64,000 nucleotides of DNA from contig NZ_AP018254.1 of assembly GCF_002368395.1 (NCBI RefSeq), positions 2,976,001 through 3,040,000 of the forward strand. The letters are read 5' to 3'. Origin of the DNA: Calothrix sp. NIES-3974. Lineage in GTDB: Bacteria > Cyanobacteriota > Cyanobacteriia > Cyanobacteriales > Nostocaceae. Each line of letters opens with the position of its first letter. The stretch's first letter is position 1. The notes under the pieces are model-generated. The model did no database searches. It saw nothing but the letters and a program-made list of their open reading frames with translations, and had not been told where the DNA came from. A program made the translations under genes and the position numbers. Below, piece by piece: positions 36,293 to 45,499 of the stretch.

Positions 36293-37366
36293 ATGAAGAA
36301 TCTGCTCAAGCAACTGCTGAAAATCCTGAAAAACGCGTTTGTCAGTGATAACGCACAGGTTCGTGTCAATACAAATAACCACCCATTACCCGTTTCACCA
36401 TCAACTGAAAACCAAACTCTCGCAACAGTTTCCACCCTGATAGTCACTTTATCCCACAGTGACCTACGTTACCATGCCATTGTCGCCTTGGGAAATCTCG
36501 GTAAAAAAGCCGCGATCGCAGTTCCTGCATTAATCGATTTGTTAGAAAATGAAGATGCGGTGATTCGGGTGACAGCCATTGAAGCATTGTGTAAAATTGG
36601 TTCCGCTATCGAAACGGTTCCAGCTTTAGTTAAGGTACTCAGGGATGAATCTGTCTACGTTCGCGCCCATGCGGCGTTTGGACTCGGCTGTTTTCGAGAA
36701 AAGGCTATTTTTGCCGTTGACGCTTTAATTGCCGCCTTAAAGGACGATGACGAATGGGTCAGGGGAAATGCTGCTGATGCGATCGCTCGTATTGGAAAAT
36801 CAGCCCACCATGCGACATCAGCCTTAATCGATGCACTCAGCGATCGCAATCCCAAGGTTCGCGCCAAGGCAACTTTGGCTTTAGCTACCGTTGCCACAGA
36901 CAAGGATATATTACCATCTTTGATTACCACCGCCAACGACCAAGATTCCCGCGTCCGCGCTGCGGTTGCGGAGGCTTTTGGGTGTGTACTTGGTTGCACC
37001 TGTAGCGATTGCATCATCGCTTTAACCCTATCCCTCAACGACCCGGACGTGTATGTACGCATTAACGCAGCTAAAAGCCTGGTCAAAATTGGTAAGCAAA
37101 TTCCTGTAAGTATAGATGTATTAATGCAGATATTAACCACATCGGACACCCAGATATTAACAACCACAATACTGAATTTCGGGATAATTGGAGCTTACCT
37201 TCAGCAACATATTCCCAGCTTATCAGCAGCAGAAATTAGCCAATTGATCGATAACTTTCAGAAAACCCTAGAAGTTATTACTAGCCAAAACTTGCAAATA
37301 TCCGAATTTGCGATCGCCTCGATTCAAGAAACCCTGAAACGTTTACAAAAAGGGAATCGGGAGTAG
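36293..37366 (+). CDS. HEAT-repeat protein
   Basis: This protein of about 357 residues is built mainly of HEAT/PBS-lyase-type repeats of 30-32 residues. Examples are RYHAIVALGNLGKKAAIAVPALIDLL, VRAHAAFGLGCFREKAIFAVDALIAAL and VRINAAKSLVKIGKQ. Such arrays are protein-interaction scaffolds. Related cyanobacterial proteins include phycobilin lyases (CpcE/F-like) and signalling scaffolds, but no lyase-specific feature is visible, so function is open. A short basic amphipathic N-terminus precedes the repeats. The start is uncertain: ATG at 36293 is preferred, while a GTG at 36137 would add 52 residues of unrelated character. Confidence 0.75.
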   Translation: MKNLLKQLLKILKNAFVSDNAQVRVNTNNHPLPVSPSTENQTLATVSTLIVTLSHSDLRYHAIVALGNLGKKAAIAVPALIDLLENEDAVIRVTAIEALCKIGSAIETVPALVKVLRDESVYVRAHAAFGLGCFREKAIFAVDALIAALKDDDEWVRGNAADAIARIGKSAHHATSALIDALSDRNPKVRAKATLALATVATDKDILPSLITTANDQDSRVRAAVAEAFGCVLGCTCSDCIIALTLSLNDPDVYVRINAAKSLVKIGKQIPVSIDVLMQILTTSDTQILTTTILNFGIIGAYLQQHIPSLSAAEISQLIDNFQKTLEVITSQNLQISEFAIASIQETLKRLQKGNRE

Positions 37367-37438
37367 AGACGACCCGACGTTGATAAAGATAATTGAAAAA
37401 AGGGAAACCTATATACAGGTAAATAATCTGACAAAAAA

Positions 37439-38029
37439 ATGACACAGAAATTACTGATACAGGGTTTCCTGATTTCCTTAACATCCTTATTGCTACCAAC
37501 TACAGCGAATGCGTTACCAGGACAGCGAACCGAAGAAGTAACAGCTTGGATTCAAGCTCATCCGACCCTACGTCCGAAAACCGGGGAAAAATTATTTGTG
37601 ACCAAAAGTGATACTGCTGCACAACGCTTTAGTTTTCAAGCTTCCGTCCTTCCTCCAGGGAAAATTACCTACAGTCGTGATCGCAGTCGGATTCGTTCGG
37701 AACGGATTGCCATGTTTGATGCCATTAACGGGATCAATTTTAACCGTTTACAGGAATCACTACGGATAATTTATGGGTTAGATATTTATCAAGATTTTCA
37801 ACGCGCTCAAGTTATATATAGCTACCCTAACCTGAGCGCCATCAATTCTGCAAGAATGGCTAGAACCCCCATTCGTGAAGCCTTACAAGGAGAACTACGA
37901 GTAGGCGATCGCTATGCCTACTGGATGGAAATAGCTCAACCACGGGAAGGGAAATCCCATAGCGGACAAATGACAGTTTTTCTTAAGTCTGACCTTGACA
38001 AACTGGAAGCTGAACTACGAAATCGGTAA
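37439..38029 (+). CDS. Secreted hypothetical protein
   Basis: This 196-residue protein has a signal peptide (LLIQGFLISLTSLLLPTTANA, probable cleavage after ANA near residue 25). The mature part has no recognised domain. Segments such as GQRTEEVTAWIQAHPTLRP and GDRYAYWMEIAQPREG suggest a conserved periplasmic protein. It lies about 70 bases after the HEAT gene on the same strand and may be co-transcribed. Function unknown. Confidence 0.65.
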   Translation: MTQKLLIQGFLISLTSLLLPTTANALPGQRTEEVTAWIQAHPTLRPKTGEKLFVTKSDTAAQRFSFQASVLPPGKITYSRDRSRIRSERIAMFDAINGINFNRLQESLRIIYGLDIYQDFQRAQVIYSYPNLSAINSARMARTPIREALQGELRVGDRYAYWMEIAQPREGKSHSGQMTVFLKSDLDKLEAELRNR

Positions 38030-38040
38030 GTATTCTTCCT

Positions 38041-38089
38041 GTACAGACGACCCTGGTTTTCTACAGACTACCCGACGGGTCGTCTCTAC
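38041..38089. repeat. Compound GACGAC palindrome
   Basis: A degenerate copy (GTACAGACGACCC) is joined to a better one (CAGACTACCCGACGGGTCGTCTCTAC, arms GAC.ACCCG/CGGGTCGTC). It lies in the convergent spacer between two small genes. Confidence 0.7.
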
Positions 38090-38418
38090 TCTCCGGCAAA
38101 AATACTTTCACAGGTATTACTAATCCTGATTAAATCCTCCTTCAGAAGGGGTGGCCAACTTACTCCTGCTCGAATTCCGGATGCGAATAATTGCTGGGTT
38201 TTCACCGTCAATTGATACAGAGTATAGGCCAACTCTTTATCAATGGTATCCATATCTCTAAGGGCTTCCATTACAACTTTCAGCGCCAATAAAATCGATG
38301 TAATTTGTCCAGGTATGGGAGGTTTACCCTGTTGCATCCGCGTCAGTAAAGCATCAGGGTTTTCCCCGTGAGAGTGTGTTTGTTCAATGAGAACTTTGCG
38401 TGCTGTTTCGTAGTTCAT
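38086..38418 (-). CDS. Conserved hypothetical protein (small cyanobacterial family)
   Basis: This 110-residue soluble helical protein begins MNYETARKVLIEQ. It contains ENPDALLTRMQQGKPPIPGQ, SILLALKVVMEALRD, KELAYTLYQL and SWPPLLKEDLIRIS. Similar short proteins are widespread in cyanobacteria and, as I recall, are sometimes labelled dethiobiotin synthetase without any visible P-loop; none is present here. The start at 38418 is preferred because the upstream frame runs through hairpin sequence resembling an IS200/IS605 end. Confidence 0.65.
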   Translation of the reverse strand: MNYETARKVLIEQTHSHGENPDALLTRMQQGKPPIPGQITSILLALKVVMEALRDMDTIDKELAYTLYQLTVKTQQLFASGIRAGVSWPPLLKEDLIRISNTCESIFAGE

Positions 38419-38419
38419 C

Positions 38420-38480
38420 AGAAATTTGGGTAGAAACCCCGTCCTTAGAGGACGGCTTTGCTTAAGGGACTCCAAGTTAC
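38420..38480 (-). repeat. Possible IS200/IS605-type end remnant
   Basis: On the minus strand, GCCGTCCTCTAAGGACGG forms a short hairpin, followed by GGGTTTCTACCC. Such hairpins are typical of IS200/IS605 ends. No transposase is attached. It lies directly upstream of the small conserved gene at 38086-38418 and may contribute its 5' leader. Confidence 0.35.
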
Positions 38481-38685
38481 TAGTACAAACAGGCAAAAGT
38501 AAAAAGTTAAATGAGTTAAATGGTTGATTTATTTCCGCCAAGCTGTACTAGTAAGTGCAAACTCTTACAAAAAATATACTATGATGTGGGGGTAGAAAAA
38601 GTCGAATATCATCGTATTACCCCATCATTGAACAAGAAATCTAATTGTGACAAAAAATTTTCATCTGCAAAACTTTGGAGCTTTT

Positions 38686-38955
38686 ATGACAAAATACATT
38701 ATGTGGGGTAGCTATTGCGAAGATGTACTGGAAAAGCGCGCACCCTATCGCCAAGCCCATCTCGATGGATTAGCACAGCAAAAACAAACAGGTGTACTCG
38801 TTACCATCGGCCCCACCAAAGATGTCACCAAAGTCTTTGCTATCTATGAAGCTGATAGCGAGGAAACTGTGCGCCAATTAGTGGAAAATGACCCCTATTG
38901 GCAACATAATATCTGGACTGAATATACAATTAAAGAGTGGGTTCAAGCTTTTTAA
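38686..38955 (+). CDS. YciI family protein
   Basis: This 89-residue member of the YCII-related superfamily has a ferredoxin-like fold with a conserved His. It reads MTKYIMWGSYCEDVLEKR, YRQAHLDGLAQQKQTG (His is the family's putative active-site residue), GPTKD, and a C-terminal NDPYWQHNIWTEYTIKEW. The ATG at 38686 follows GGAG by 5 bases, which decides the start over an upstream non-ATG codon. The biochemical role of the family is not settled. Confidence 0.82.
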   Translation: MTKYIMWGSYCEDVLEKRAPYRQAHLDGLAQQKQTGVLVTIGPTKDVTKVFAIYEADSEETVRQLVENDPYWQHNIWTEYTIKEWVQAF

Positions 38956-38998
38956 TTGTCAAAACATGGGGAACACGGATATATATGTAAGAAGCACT

Positions 38999-39078
38999 CA
39001 CATTTCCTAAACTTTGATAGGTGAGAAAAGGTAGGTAGTTGCGCTAGTTTACGACAACCCTGTGGGGATAGCGCCTTT
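38999..39078 (-). repeat. GTTGTCGTAAACTAG dispersed repeat, inverted copy
   Basis: Its reverse complement contains GGGTTGTCGTAAACTAGCGC and AACTACCTACCTTTTCTCAC, close to the stretch at about 9013-9055 (GGGTTGTCGTAGACTAGGGC). It occupies the convergent spacer between yciI-like and pebB. Confidence 0.65.
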
Positions 39079-39081
39079 ATA

Positions 39082-39858
39082 TTAAGGCTGAACCGCCCAC
39101 TTTTGGGTGGCCAAACTACTAGGAAGAGGTTTTTGACGCTCTAAATCAAACAGGAAGCCGTGAATATATTCCTCTGTCCATTCTTCACCGTAAAATCGTT
39201 TAAACATACCCCGTGCTGGATCTTTTTCTGCACGATAGCGTAAATATCGCAATTGAGCAGCTTCGATTTGCTCCAAGTACAATGGGTCTGTAACTGGTGT
39301 TGCAGTATCCACAAAATCTAAATAAGCTTGTAGATAAGCTTTAAAAGCTTCAAATACATGGGTTTGGACTGTAGAAGTTTCCGAGGGACGAGTCCACAAA
39401 AAAGCCGGGGAAAAAAAAGGCGTTGCTTCCTCTGGAAAATCCCCTCCCCAGGGTAGATGGGGTTGGAATTGGTGAAAAATTGGTAATATTGGTTCGGTAT
39501 ATTTTGCTTGGTACGTGGGATTGTCTCGGAATAAAGGTTGCATGTCAAGAGCGATTAAATGTCCACCAGGTAGGGTGACTAAATCCGCACCAAAAAATGG
39601 TAAATCGTAATTTAGACGGGGAAAAATCACAAAATTGAGAACTTGTAAAGCTTTTCCTCCCTGTACATGAGCTGCACGAATTTGGCGAAGTTTATCGGTT
39701 TGGAAAGCATGACTGGTGGTGAGGACAGTCTCCGTATTTTTACCTTTTCCGGTGATAGCGGATTTTTCCGTAAATCCTGGGGGAATGGGATAGGGGGATA
39801 AATGCAAACGCGATCGCATGTAATCAATCGCGTAGTCTAAAAATGGTTGGTATAACAT
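39082..39858 (-). CDS. pebB: Phycoerythrobilin:ferredoxin oxidoreductase
   Basis: This 258-residue ferredoxin-dependent bilin reductase converts 15,16-dihydrobiliverdin to phycoerythrobilin, the chromophore of phycoerythrin. Family features: [44 protein letters not shown], and the C-terminal [21 protein letters not shown], closest to PebB. Conserved Asp residues in the GADL and LDMQPL segments fit the active-site cavity. It is downstream of pebA on the same strand, but the two are separated by about 440 bases. The organism should therefore make phycoerythrin or phycoerythrocyanin-type antennae. Confidence 0.94.
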   Translation of the reverse strand: MLYQPFLDYAIDYMRSRLHLSPYPIPPGFTEKSAITGKGKNTETVLTTSHAFQTDKLRQIRAAHVQGGKALQVLNFVIFPRLNYDLPFFGADLVTLPGGHLIALDMQPLFRDNPTYQAKYTEPILPIFHQFQPHLPWGGDFPEEATPFFSPAFLWTRPSETSTVQTHVFEAFKAYLQAYLDFVDTATPVTDPLYLEQIEAAQLRYLRYRAEKDPARGMFKRFYGEEWTEEYIHGFLFDLERQKPLPSSLATQKWAVQP

Positions 39859-40296
39859 CTTGGTGATTTGGGATTATTTAGGGTGTTTTTAAAAACCAAT
39901 TGAAACTTAAAAATTATTATAGAGACGTAGCCTTGCTGCGTCTCCAAATCTGAATCAGCTAAAACTTGTATCAATTACATAAATACCTAGGGTCTTGTTA
40001 TAGGTGTAGACGTGTGTAGTACAACTTCGCTGCTGTCACCACAAGCTTGCGACCAAGAGAACCCATCCTTCAGGGTAAGTAGGTAGGTGTAATTAAACAT
40101 CAAACCACATAACCAATCATTCAATGAAAAGCCTTACCCCTGTACAGACGCGATATATCGCGTCTGTCCGTGATCTTAACAACAATTTTCACCACCCACC
40201 TACTTACAGCCATCCACTAATAGTGAATATACAACTTAAATGCGTCACAGCCCACTAGGATAGATAATTTTGTCCTACTCCCGCACCACACTTATC
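39859..40296. other. pebA-pebB spacer with two palindromes
   Basis: The spacer contains an AGAGACGTAGC/GCTGCGTCTCC palindrome at 39921-39944 and an ACAGACGCGATA/TATCGCGTCTGT palindrome at 40144-40167. pebA and pebB are usually adjacent or overlapping, so this spacing is unusual. No other gene is present. Confidence 0.65.
40144..40167. repeat. Dispersed palindrome (CAGACGCGATA family)
   Basis: A perfect inverted repeat with half-site ACAGACGCGATA, inside the pebA-pebB spacer. Confidence 0.85.
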
Positions 40297-41025
40297 CTAT
40301 CTAGTTGCAACAGCCAAGGGAACAGCATCTTCAAACAGGAACTCATACAAAAACCTTTCTGACCATTCATGACCGAAATAGCTGCTAAACAAACCCGAAG
40401 CGGGGTCTCGTTCCGCACTGTATTGGTCATAATCTTGCTGGGCTTTGCGAATACGGGCGATGTCATCAAATGAGGTTTGTGGTTTTGCTTGGGCTAGCAT
40501 TTGCAAATACAAACTTAAATAGTCTTGAAAGGCAGTAAAAACTCTAGTTCTGACAGTTTCCGCATCGGTTTTTGCAAATAGTAAATACTTAGAAAAATAT
40601 CGATTCGCATCATAAAACTTCATTTCCAAGTTTTGAGCTAAATCAATATATCTATCATGTAATATTTTCAATGGTTCAATATATTTTTCCTGATATACTT
40701 TATCTGTAAATAAAGGTTGAAAGTCCAGTACAACCAAGTTTTTAACTTTACCAAAAGATAAAAAATCAATCCCTAAAAGTGGTAAATCATATTCATAACT
40801 AGGGTAAATCACACTATTAAAAATTTGCGCACTTTCACCCGCATCAATATAGGTATAGCGAATTTTGCGTAATTGCGGACACTCATAGCACCAACTGCTG
40901 ATTGTCGCTGGATTCCGACCGCGATCGCTAACCTTATGGGCTAATCCGGGGGGAATCGGTCGCGGTTGTAAATCAAATCGCTGATAAAGCTCTTTTTCCA
41001 ACAACTCCAGAAAAGGCTTATACAT
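40297..41025 (-). CDS. pebA: 15,16-dihydrobiliverdin:ferredoxin oxidoreductase
   Basis: This 242-residue ferredoxin-dependent bilin reductase catalyses the first step from biliverdin IXalpha to 15,16-dihydrobiliverdin, which is passed to PebB. It shows RPIPPGLAHK, the PebA-like WCYECPQLRKIRYTYID, NSVIYPSYEYDLPLLGIDFLSFG, LVVLDFQPLF and the C-terminal YSAERDPASGLFSSYFGHEW. Shared length and motif order with the pebB product show a common family. It is upstream of pebB on the same strand. Confidence 0.94.
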   Translation of the reverse strand: MYKPFLELLEKELYQRFDLQPRPIPPGLAHKVSDRGRNPATISSWCYECPQLRKIRYTYIDAGESAQIFNSVIYPSYEYDLPLLGIDFLSFGKVKNLVVLDFQPLFTDKVYQEKYIEPLKILHDRYIDLAQNLEMKFYDANRYFSKYLLFAKTDAETVRTRVFTAFQDYLSLYLQMLAQAKPQTSFDDIARIRKAQQDYDQYSAERDPASGLFSSYFGHEWSERFLYEFLFEDAVPLAVATR

Positions 41026-41565
41026 AGGGCATTCTAACTCATGGCTTAAATTTGAACATAAACCATGGCCGTTACCCTCGTCTCATATGTGGAGCAGAAA
41101 GCAACATTCCTTAATAGTCTGAGCCATAAAGACCCACCAAGGGGGAAAATGGAAAACGCGATCGCTTTTATTTTTCCCGGAAATTACCAGGTGTAAGTCT
41201 AGCTAATTCAGCGATTACACGAGGTACTAATTGAAGATCACATAATTCAACACCTAGATTTCTCACAAGTAGGCGTTAAGTATTGAGTTGATTCTCCTAC
41301 TACACCCCACTCCCGTGTAAGAAGCAATTTTTAGAAGGTTGGAAAGAAATACAGAATTAATAGGGTTGTTTTGGTAAATTGTTATAATTTAATTGTATTC
41401 TGTCCTTGAGTTTCCATTTCTTTGCTTAGAATAATTGATAATTCGCCATTTACAATAGCTTACCCTAGGACAGATGCGGCATGGCTTACGCCTAAGTAAC
41501 TATGTTGCCAATAGGGATTCAAGCAATTCGTAATTACGAATTACAAATTACGAATTACAAATTAC
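41026..41565. other. Divergent spacer between pebA and the DUF89-type gene
   Basis: Contains a truncated MITE-like copy at about 41254-41325 and a stretch of AATTACGAATTACAAATTACG repeats at about 41528-41565, directly before the next start codon. Promoters for both genes should be here. No small gene was recognised. Confidence 0.5.
41254..41325 (+). repeat. Truncated MITE-like repeat
   Basis: Starts CTAGATTTCTCACAAGTAGG and continues GTTAAGTATTGAGTTGATTC and CCCCACTCCCGTGTAAG. The right terminal repeat is missing. Confidence 0.6.
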
Positions 41566-42855
41566 GTGACCAAAAAATATTCGATTCCCCAGCTACCTTT
41601 ACCCAATCCGCTAATTGCATCCCAAGACGGGTCTTTTACGGAGTTAACTATTACACAACGAATGCCCCGTATTGCAAGGAGGGTAATTACTGAGAATAAT
41701 TTTCCTCTGGAGATTAATCAAGACCTTGAGCAACTAGCAAAAGATTTAATCTCTGGACATATTAAAGCATTTGCAGATGATACAGGAACCGATTTTATTT
41801 CTTGGCAAAAATATATTCAACCCTATCTGCAAAAGCGTTGGCTGGATGTACCCTGGTTTTTTGCAGAAACCTATTTTTATCGTTATATTCTGAGTATTAC
41901 TAACTATTTTCAACCGGGTCAATGGCAAAATATCGACCCTTTTGCGCTTCAAAAGCAGCAGAGTTTAACAACTAGTTTGGATTCTACAATTAAACTTGCT
42001 CAACAAGTTAACCGATGGTTAGCAGGGAATTATCAGCAATCTACCTTACAAGTTACAGCATTAACCAACTTATTATATTTTTCCCTTTGGGGGAATCGAG
42101 TTGATTTGAGTTTGTGGTCAGCCGTTGCAGATGATGGGACTCAAAAAAATACAGGTTCTACTGATGTGCAAGAGGAACGTGATCGCAGCAAGTTTGATGT
42201 TCAATCTCAAGAATCTCATATATTAGTTAATAACATACATCCAGTCATTGATTTATTATTAAATTCACATAAATCTGCATCAACGCGTGTAGATTTTATC
42301 ATTGATAATGCAGCTTTTGAGTTAGTTTGTGATTTATGTTTAGTTGATTTTTTCTTAAAAAGTAGATTAGTCACTCAAGTTAAATTACATCTGAAATTCC
42401 ATCCAACTTTTGTTTCTGATGCCATGATTAAAGATGTAAATGAAACTATAAATTACTTTCTGACTGTCAACAAATCAGATATGAATTTAATTGGTAATCG
42501 CCTACAAAAATATATCAAATCAGGGCGTTTATTACTGACAGATAACTATTTTTGGACTTCACCCTTAGCCTTTTGGCAATTGACTGATTCCTTACAAACC
42601 GATTTAGCTGAAAGCTCTTTGATAATTATCAAAGGTGATGCCAATTATCGCCGTCTTTTAGATGACCGCAAATGGAGTTTTACTGCTAACATAGCCGATA
42701 TTATTTGTTATCTACCTGCACCAATGGTTGCTTTGCGCACCCTCAAATCAGAAATTGTCACAGGAATTAAACCAGCAATATTACAACAAGTGCAAGCAAC
42801 CGACGCAGATTGGTTGACCAATGGAAAATGGGGATTGGTGCAGTTTGTAGAGTAA
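41566..42855 (+). CDS. ARMT1-like damage-control phosphatase family (DUF89) protein
   Basis: This 429-residue metal-dependent phosphatase-like protein belongs to the DUF89 superfamily, whose members hydrolyse phosphorylated, damaged metabolites. Matching segments are the N-terminal TELTITQRMPRIARRVITEN, the metal site region around NNIHPVIDLLLN and RVDFIIDNAAFELVCDLCL (Asp-Asn of the DN motif), and near the C-terminus SLIIIKGDANYRRLLDD (the GDANYR motif). It starts at GTG after repeat sequence; an ATG at 41662 is the alternative. Specific substrate unknown. Monocistronic. Confidence 0.85.
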   Translation: MTKKYSIPQLPLPNPLIASQDGSFTELTITQRMPRIARRVITENNFPLEINQDLEQLAKDLISGHIKAFADDTGTDFISWQKYIQPYLQKRWLDVPWFFAETYFYRYILSITNYFQPGQWQNIDPFALQKQQSLTTSLDSTIKLAQQVNRWLAGNYQQSTLQVTALTNLLYFSLWGNRVDLSLWSAVADDGTQKNTGSTDVQEERDRSKFDVQSQESHILVNNIHPVIDLLLNSHKSASTRVDFIIDNAAFELVCDLCLVDFFLKSRLVTQVKLHLKFHPTFVSDAMIKDVNETINYFLTVNKSDMNLIGNRLQKYIKSGRLLLTDNYFWTSPLAFWQLTDSLQTDLAESSLIIIKGDANYRRLLDDRKWSFTANIADIICYLPAPMVALRTLKSEIVTGIKPAILQQVQATDADWLTNGKWGLVQFVE

Positions 42856-42995
42856 ATCGTCCTAAAAAGCTGATGCTACGAAAATTGCGATCGCATTTCA
42901 ACCCATTTTTGCAAACGGTTGACCCCAAGACTTGTAGACCGACGTAGTGCGGCTTCCCAAGGGGTAATCTAAAATCTAAAATCCAATTTAGGGTA
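42856..42995. other. Short convergent spacer
   Basis: 140 bases with typical AATCTAAAATCTAAAATCC filler and a HIP1 site. No terminator with a T tract was found. Confidence 0.4.
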
Positions 42996-44465
42996 TTACT
43001 TTCCTGCTCCCACTTTTTGTTGCAATTCATCGCGAATCCGATTGAGAATTGAAGTCTCATCCAAGGTTGCTAAAATCTTACTAATTGCTACCTTGGGTGT
43101 ATCCGTACCCCAACTTGCACCGTTTGCTAAATAGGTCTTTGTTACTTGTCCAATGGCATAGGCGGAAAAACCAGCGACACTACCTTGGGTAATTGCTACG
43201 GATGCGTAAACAGCAAAGGTAGCTCCTCCCGTCGCGGGAATTGCCACACCTAATAAAGTTTTTAAGGAACTTAGTCCCAGGTTGGTAACTAGTTCGCTAG
43301 CACTAATTCCCCCCATACTTAAACCAATGCTTTGTAGTAGTTTTACCGCACCGGTTTCCGTCATGGGAATGCCGTACAATTTCGATAGTCCTAAAATCAT
43401 CACAATATCAACAACAGCACCACTGAGGATATCCACAACTGTCACCGGATTTAGGGCTACAGCTACAGCTTTGGTCATCACCGCTCGCCAAATTAAACGA
43501 TTAGCTTCTGCTTCCCGTAAACTCAATTTGCGGGCGATAATTTGTTCGTTTACCGTATCCGCATAAATCAAGCTATTAAGAGCAACCAAAGCTTTACCTT
43601 CCCGTTGCAAAATTTCCAGAATTTTTAACTTTAAATTATCTATTTGTGGGTTTCCAGGACGCATTTTCACCCGTCTTTGGCCATCTGGAGAGGATACTAG
43701 TGTCCGTACTAGGGGTGATGCGGCGGTCATGACAATCTCTTCGGGTGATACTAATTCCCGCACCCGTTCATCACGAATTTTTTGGTAAATTGCCATGCGG
43801 TCAGTTTCTGGATACTGATCAATTTTATTAAACACCAAAATTATCGGCTTTCCGGCTGTTCTCAACTGGGAAAGGGCCGCATGTTCGATTTGTGTCATAT
43901 CGGCAGAAATCACAAACAAAATTAAGTCTGCCTGTTTGGCAATACTTGCAGCTAACTGGGCGCGGGTTTCGCCATCGACTTCATCCAATCCAGGAGTATC
44001 AATTAATTCCACCTGGGCTGACCCTGTACCACCAACTCGGACTCGTAAAGCCAGATTATTGTCACCAATATTTTCTTCGCTAATAATCCAATTAACTCGC
44101 TGTGCATCCTGGGTGACTCCATGTAGTGGACCAGTTTCAAACACAGGTTGACCAACCAAGGCATTTAGTAATGAGGATTTTCCCCGTCCCACCATTCCAA
44201 AAGCAGCTATTTGCACCACCATCCGGTCAAGTCTCTCGACTATGGTTTCTAAATCTTGAATTTCTTGTTCGAGTCCAGCTGATTCACGGGGGGTTAAATC
44301 TAATTTCTCAACCAGATGATGTAGGGTAGTTTGAGCGCGTTTGTAATTTAATTCAGCTTGAATTTCTGCGAAACTAAATATAGCATTATCCATATCCACT
44401 TCCCAGGTAGGGGAAGTTTGACCTTGATTGTGGTTTTGTTGTTGCGATTCCTCCGGTGTTGGCAT
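42996..44465 (-). CDS. Era/dynamin-like GTPase with DUF697 membrane domain
   Basis: This is a 489-residue protein. After a helical N-terminus the GTPase domain shows G1 (GMVGRGKSSLLNAL, about residue 89), G3 (DTPGLDE) and G4 (NKID, about 211). The C-terminal part (about 330-470) is a DUF697-type region with hydrophobic, glycine-rich segments (NPVTVVDILSGAVVDIVMILGLSKLYGIPMT), likely membrane-associated. Such GTPases are common and poorly characterised in cyanobacteria. Function is inferred only as GTP-dependent, membrane-linked. Monocistronic, convergent with the DUF89-type gene. Confidence 0.85.
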   Translation of the reverse strand: MPTPEESQQQNHNQGQTSPTWEVDMDNAIFSFAEIQAELNYKRAQTTLHHLVEKLDLTPRESAGLEQEIQDLETIVERLDRMVVQIAAFGMVGRGKSSLLNALVGQPVFETGPLHGVTQDAQRVNWIISEENIGDNNLALRVRVGGTGSAQVELIDTPGLDEVDGETRAQLAASIAKQADLILFVISADMTQIEHAALSQLRTAGKPIILVFNKIDQYPETDRMAIYQKIRDERVRELVSPEEIVMTAASPLVRTLVSSPDGQRRVKMRPGNPQIDNLKLKILEILQREGKALVALNSLIYADTVNEQIIARKLSLREAEANRLIWRAVMTKAVAVALNPVTVVDILSGAVVDIVMILGLSKLYGIPMTETGAVKLLQSIGLSMGGISASELVTNLGLSSLKTLLGVAIPATGGATFAVYASVAITQGSVAGFSAYAIGQVTKTYLANGASWGTDTPKVAISKILATLDETSILNRIRDELQQKVGAGK

Positions 44466-45127
44466 ATATTAAGTCAGGTTATGGGTTGGGGATGGGGAAT
44501 GGTAGTTTGGTAAATAAAAATAATGAATATATTCTTTATTTCTTTATAACTCAAACGCGGGCAGGATGGCCGCACTACCAATATCCATCAAAATTAATTT
44601 CCCTAACCTGAATTTGGGATCAACGGAATTAACGATTCAATAACTTGGCTGTTTAAGCCTCGAAAATGTTTCAGTATAAGTTTAATATAGGGTGTTAAAG
44701 CGCTACTACGAACTAACCTTTTCCCACCCATGAAAATTAGTATGGTGGATGCTGCCTATGAAAACCCAAGATAAAAGACTTCCTCTTTCCTTATAAATTA
44801 TAAATGAGTGTGGTAGAGCAGCCTTTATTCACTGGGAGACCGCGCACAGTAGAGCAGGTCTCCAGATCAAACCTGTGAGTTTCCCAATCGCCAAAAATGG
44901 AATTCCTCCGTTGACCAACCAGGAAATCTTGGTCGGGTCGAGTCACTTACCTTAAAACAAATTTTCTGGAATCAACTTTACTTCAAGGGATGGGTCTAAA
45001 GCCCCCCCTAGAAGGGGGACTCTTACAAATGCTTACTCAATGGAATTTGGATTACATAGAACCTTGGCTCATTTTGACGGATCTGGGAACAGACCAAGCT
45101 GATGCTTGATAGTTGAGAAATTTTCGG
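44466..45127. other. Intergenic region with repeat fragments
   Basis: Contains a GCGCTACTACG repeat copy (about 44690-44750) and a degenerate TTTATTCACTGGGAGACCGCGC piece (about 44824-44850) resembling the end of the repeat at 45659. No RNA or coding region was supported. Confidence 0.5.
44690..44750 (+). repeat. Copy of the GCGCTACTACG dispersed repeat
   Basis: GGGTGTTAAAGCGCTACTACG, then CCTTTTCCCACCCATGAAAA and TTAGTATGG, match the order seen near 7425-7475 and 25910-25958. Confidence 0.6.
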
Positions 45128-45499
45128 TTATGTGGTTGCCACACTGCGGGGAATACCAGCAAGTGCTTCCTCTTCTGTTTCAAAAATTTCAAATACGGTA
45201 TCCATCATGGTCACTTCAAATACCAGCTTGGCTTCGGGATGGACATTACAAATCCGAAAACTACCTTTAACTTTATCGGCATCGCGCATTCCCGCAACCA
45301 GGGAAGTCAATCCAGAACTGTCGATAAAATTAACTTGACCAAGATTGACTACGACATGATGGCTCAGTTTGGAAATACATTCTTGTAGCTTTAAACGAAA
45401 TTGCCATGCAGTAGTGATGTCTAGACGACCTGATGGAGTCAAAACGATAACTGGATGATTATCTTCGGTTGTATGGGTTTGTTGTTCGATATTAATCAT
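45128..45499 (-). CDS. STAS-domain anti-sigma factor antagonist-like protein
   Basis: This 123-residue single STAS domain reads SGRLDITTAWQFRLKLQE, then the phosphorylation site region VNFIDSSGLTSLVAGMRDA (first Ser of DSSG is the regulated residue in SpoIIAA), and a C-terminal FEIFETEEEAL helix. The ATG at 45499 follows GAGGTG by about 8 bases, so the longer frame from 45565 is rejected. It should act by binding partner kinases or regulators in its dephosphorylated state. No RsbW-type kinase is adjacent. Confidence 0.9.
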   Translation of the reverse strand: MINIEQQTHTTEDNHPVIVLTPSGRLDITTAWQFRLKLQECISKLSHHVVVNLGQVNFIDSSGLTSLVAGMRDADKVKGSFRICNVHPEAKLVFEVTMMDTVFEIFETEEEALAGIPRSVATT

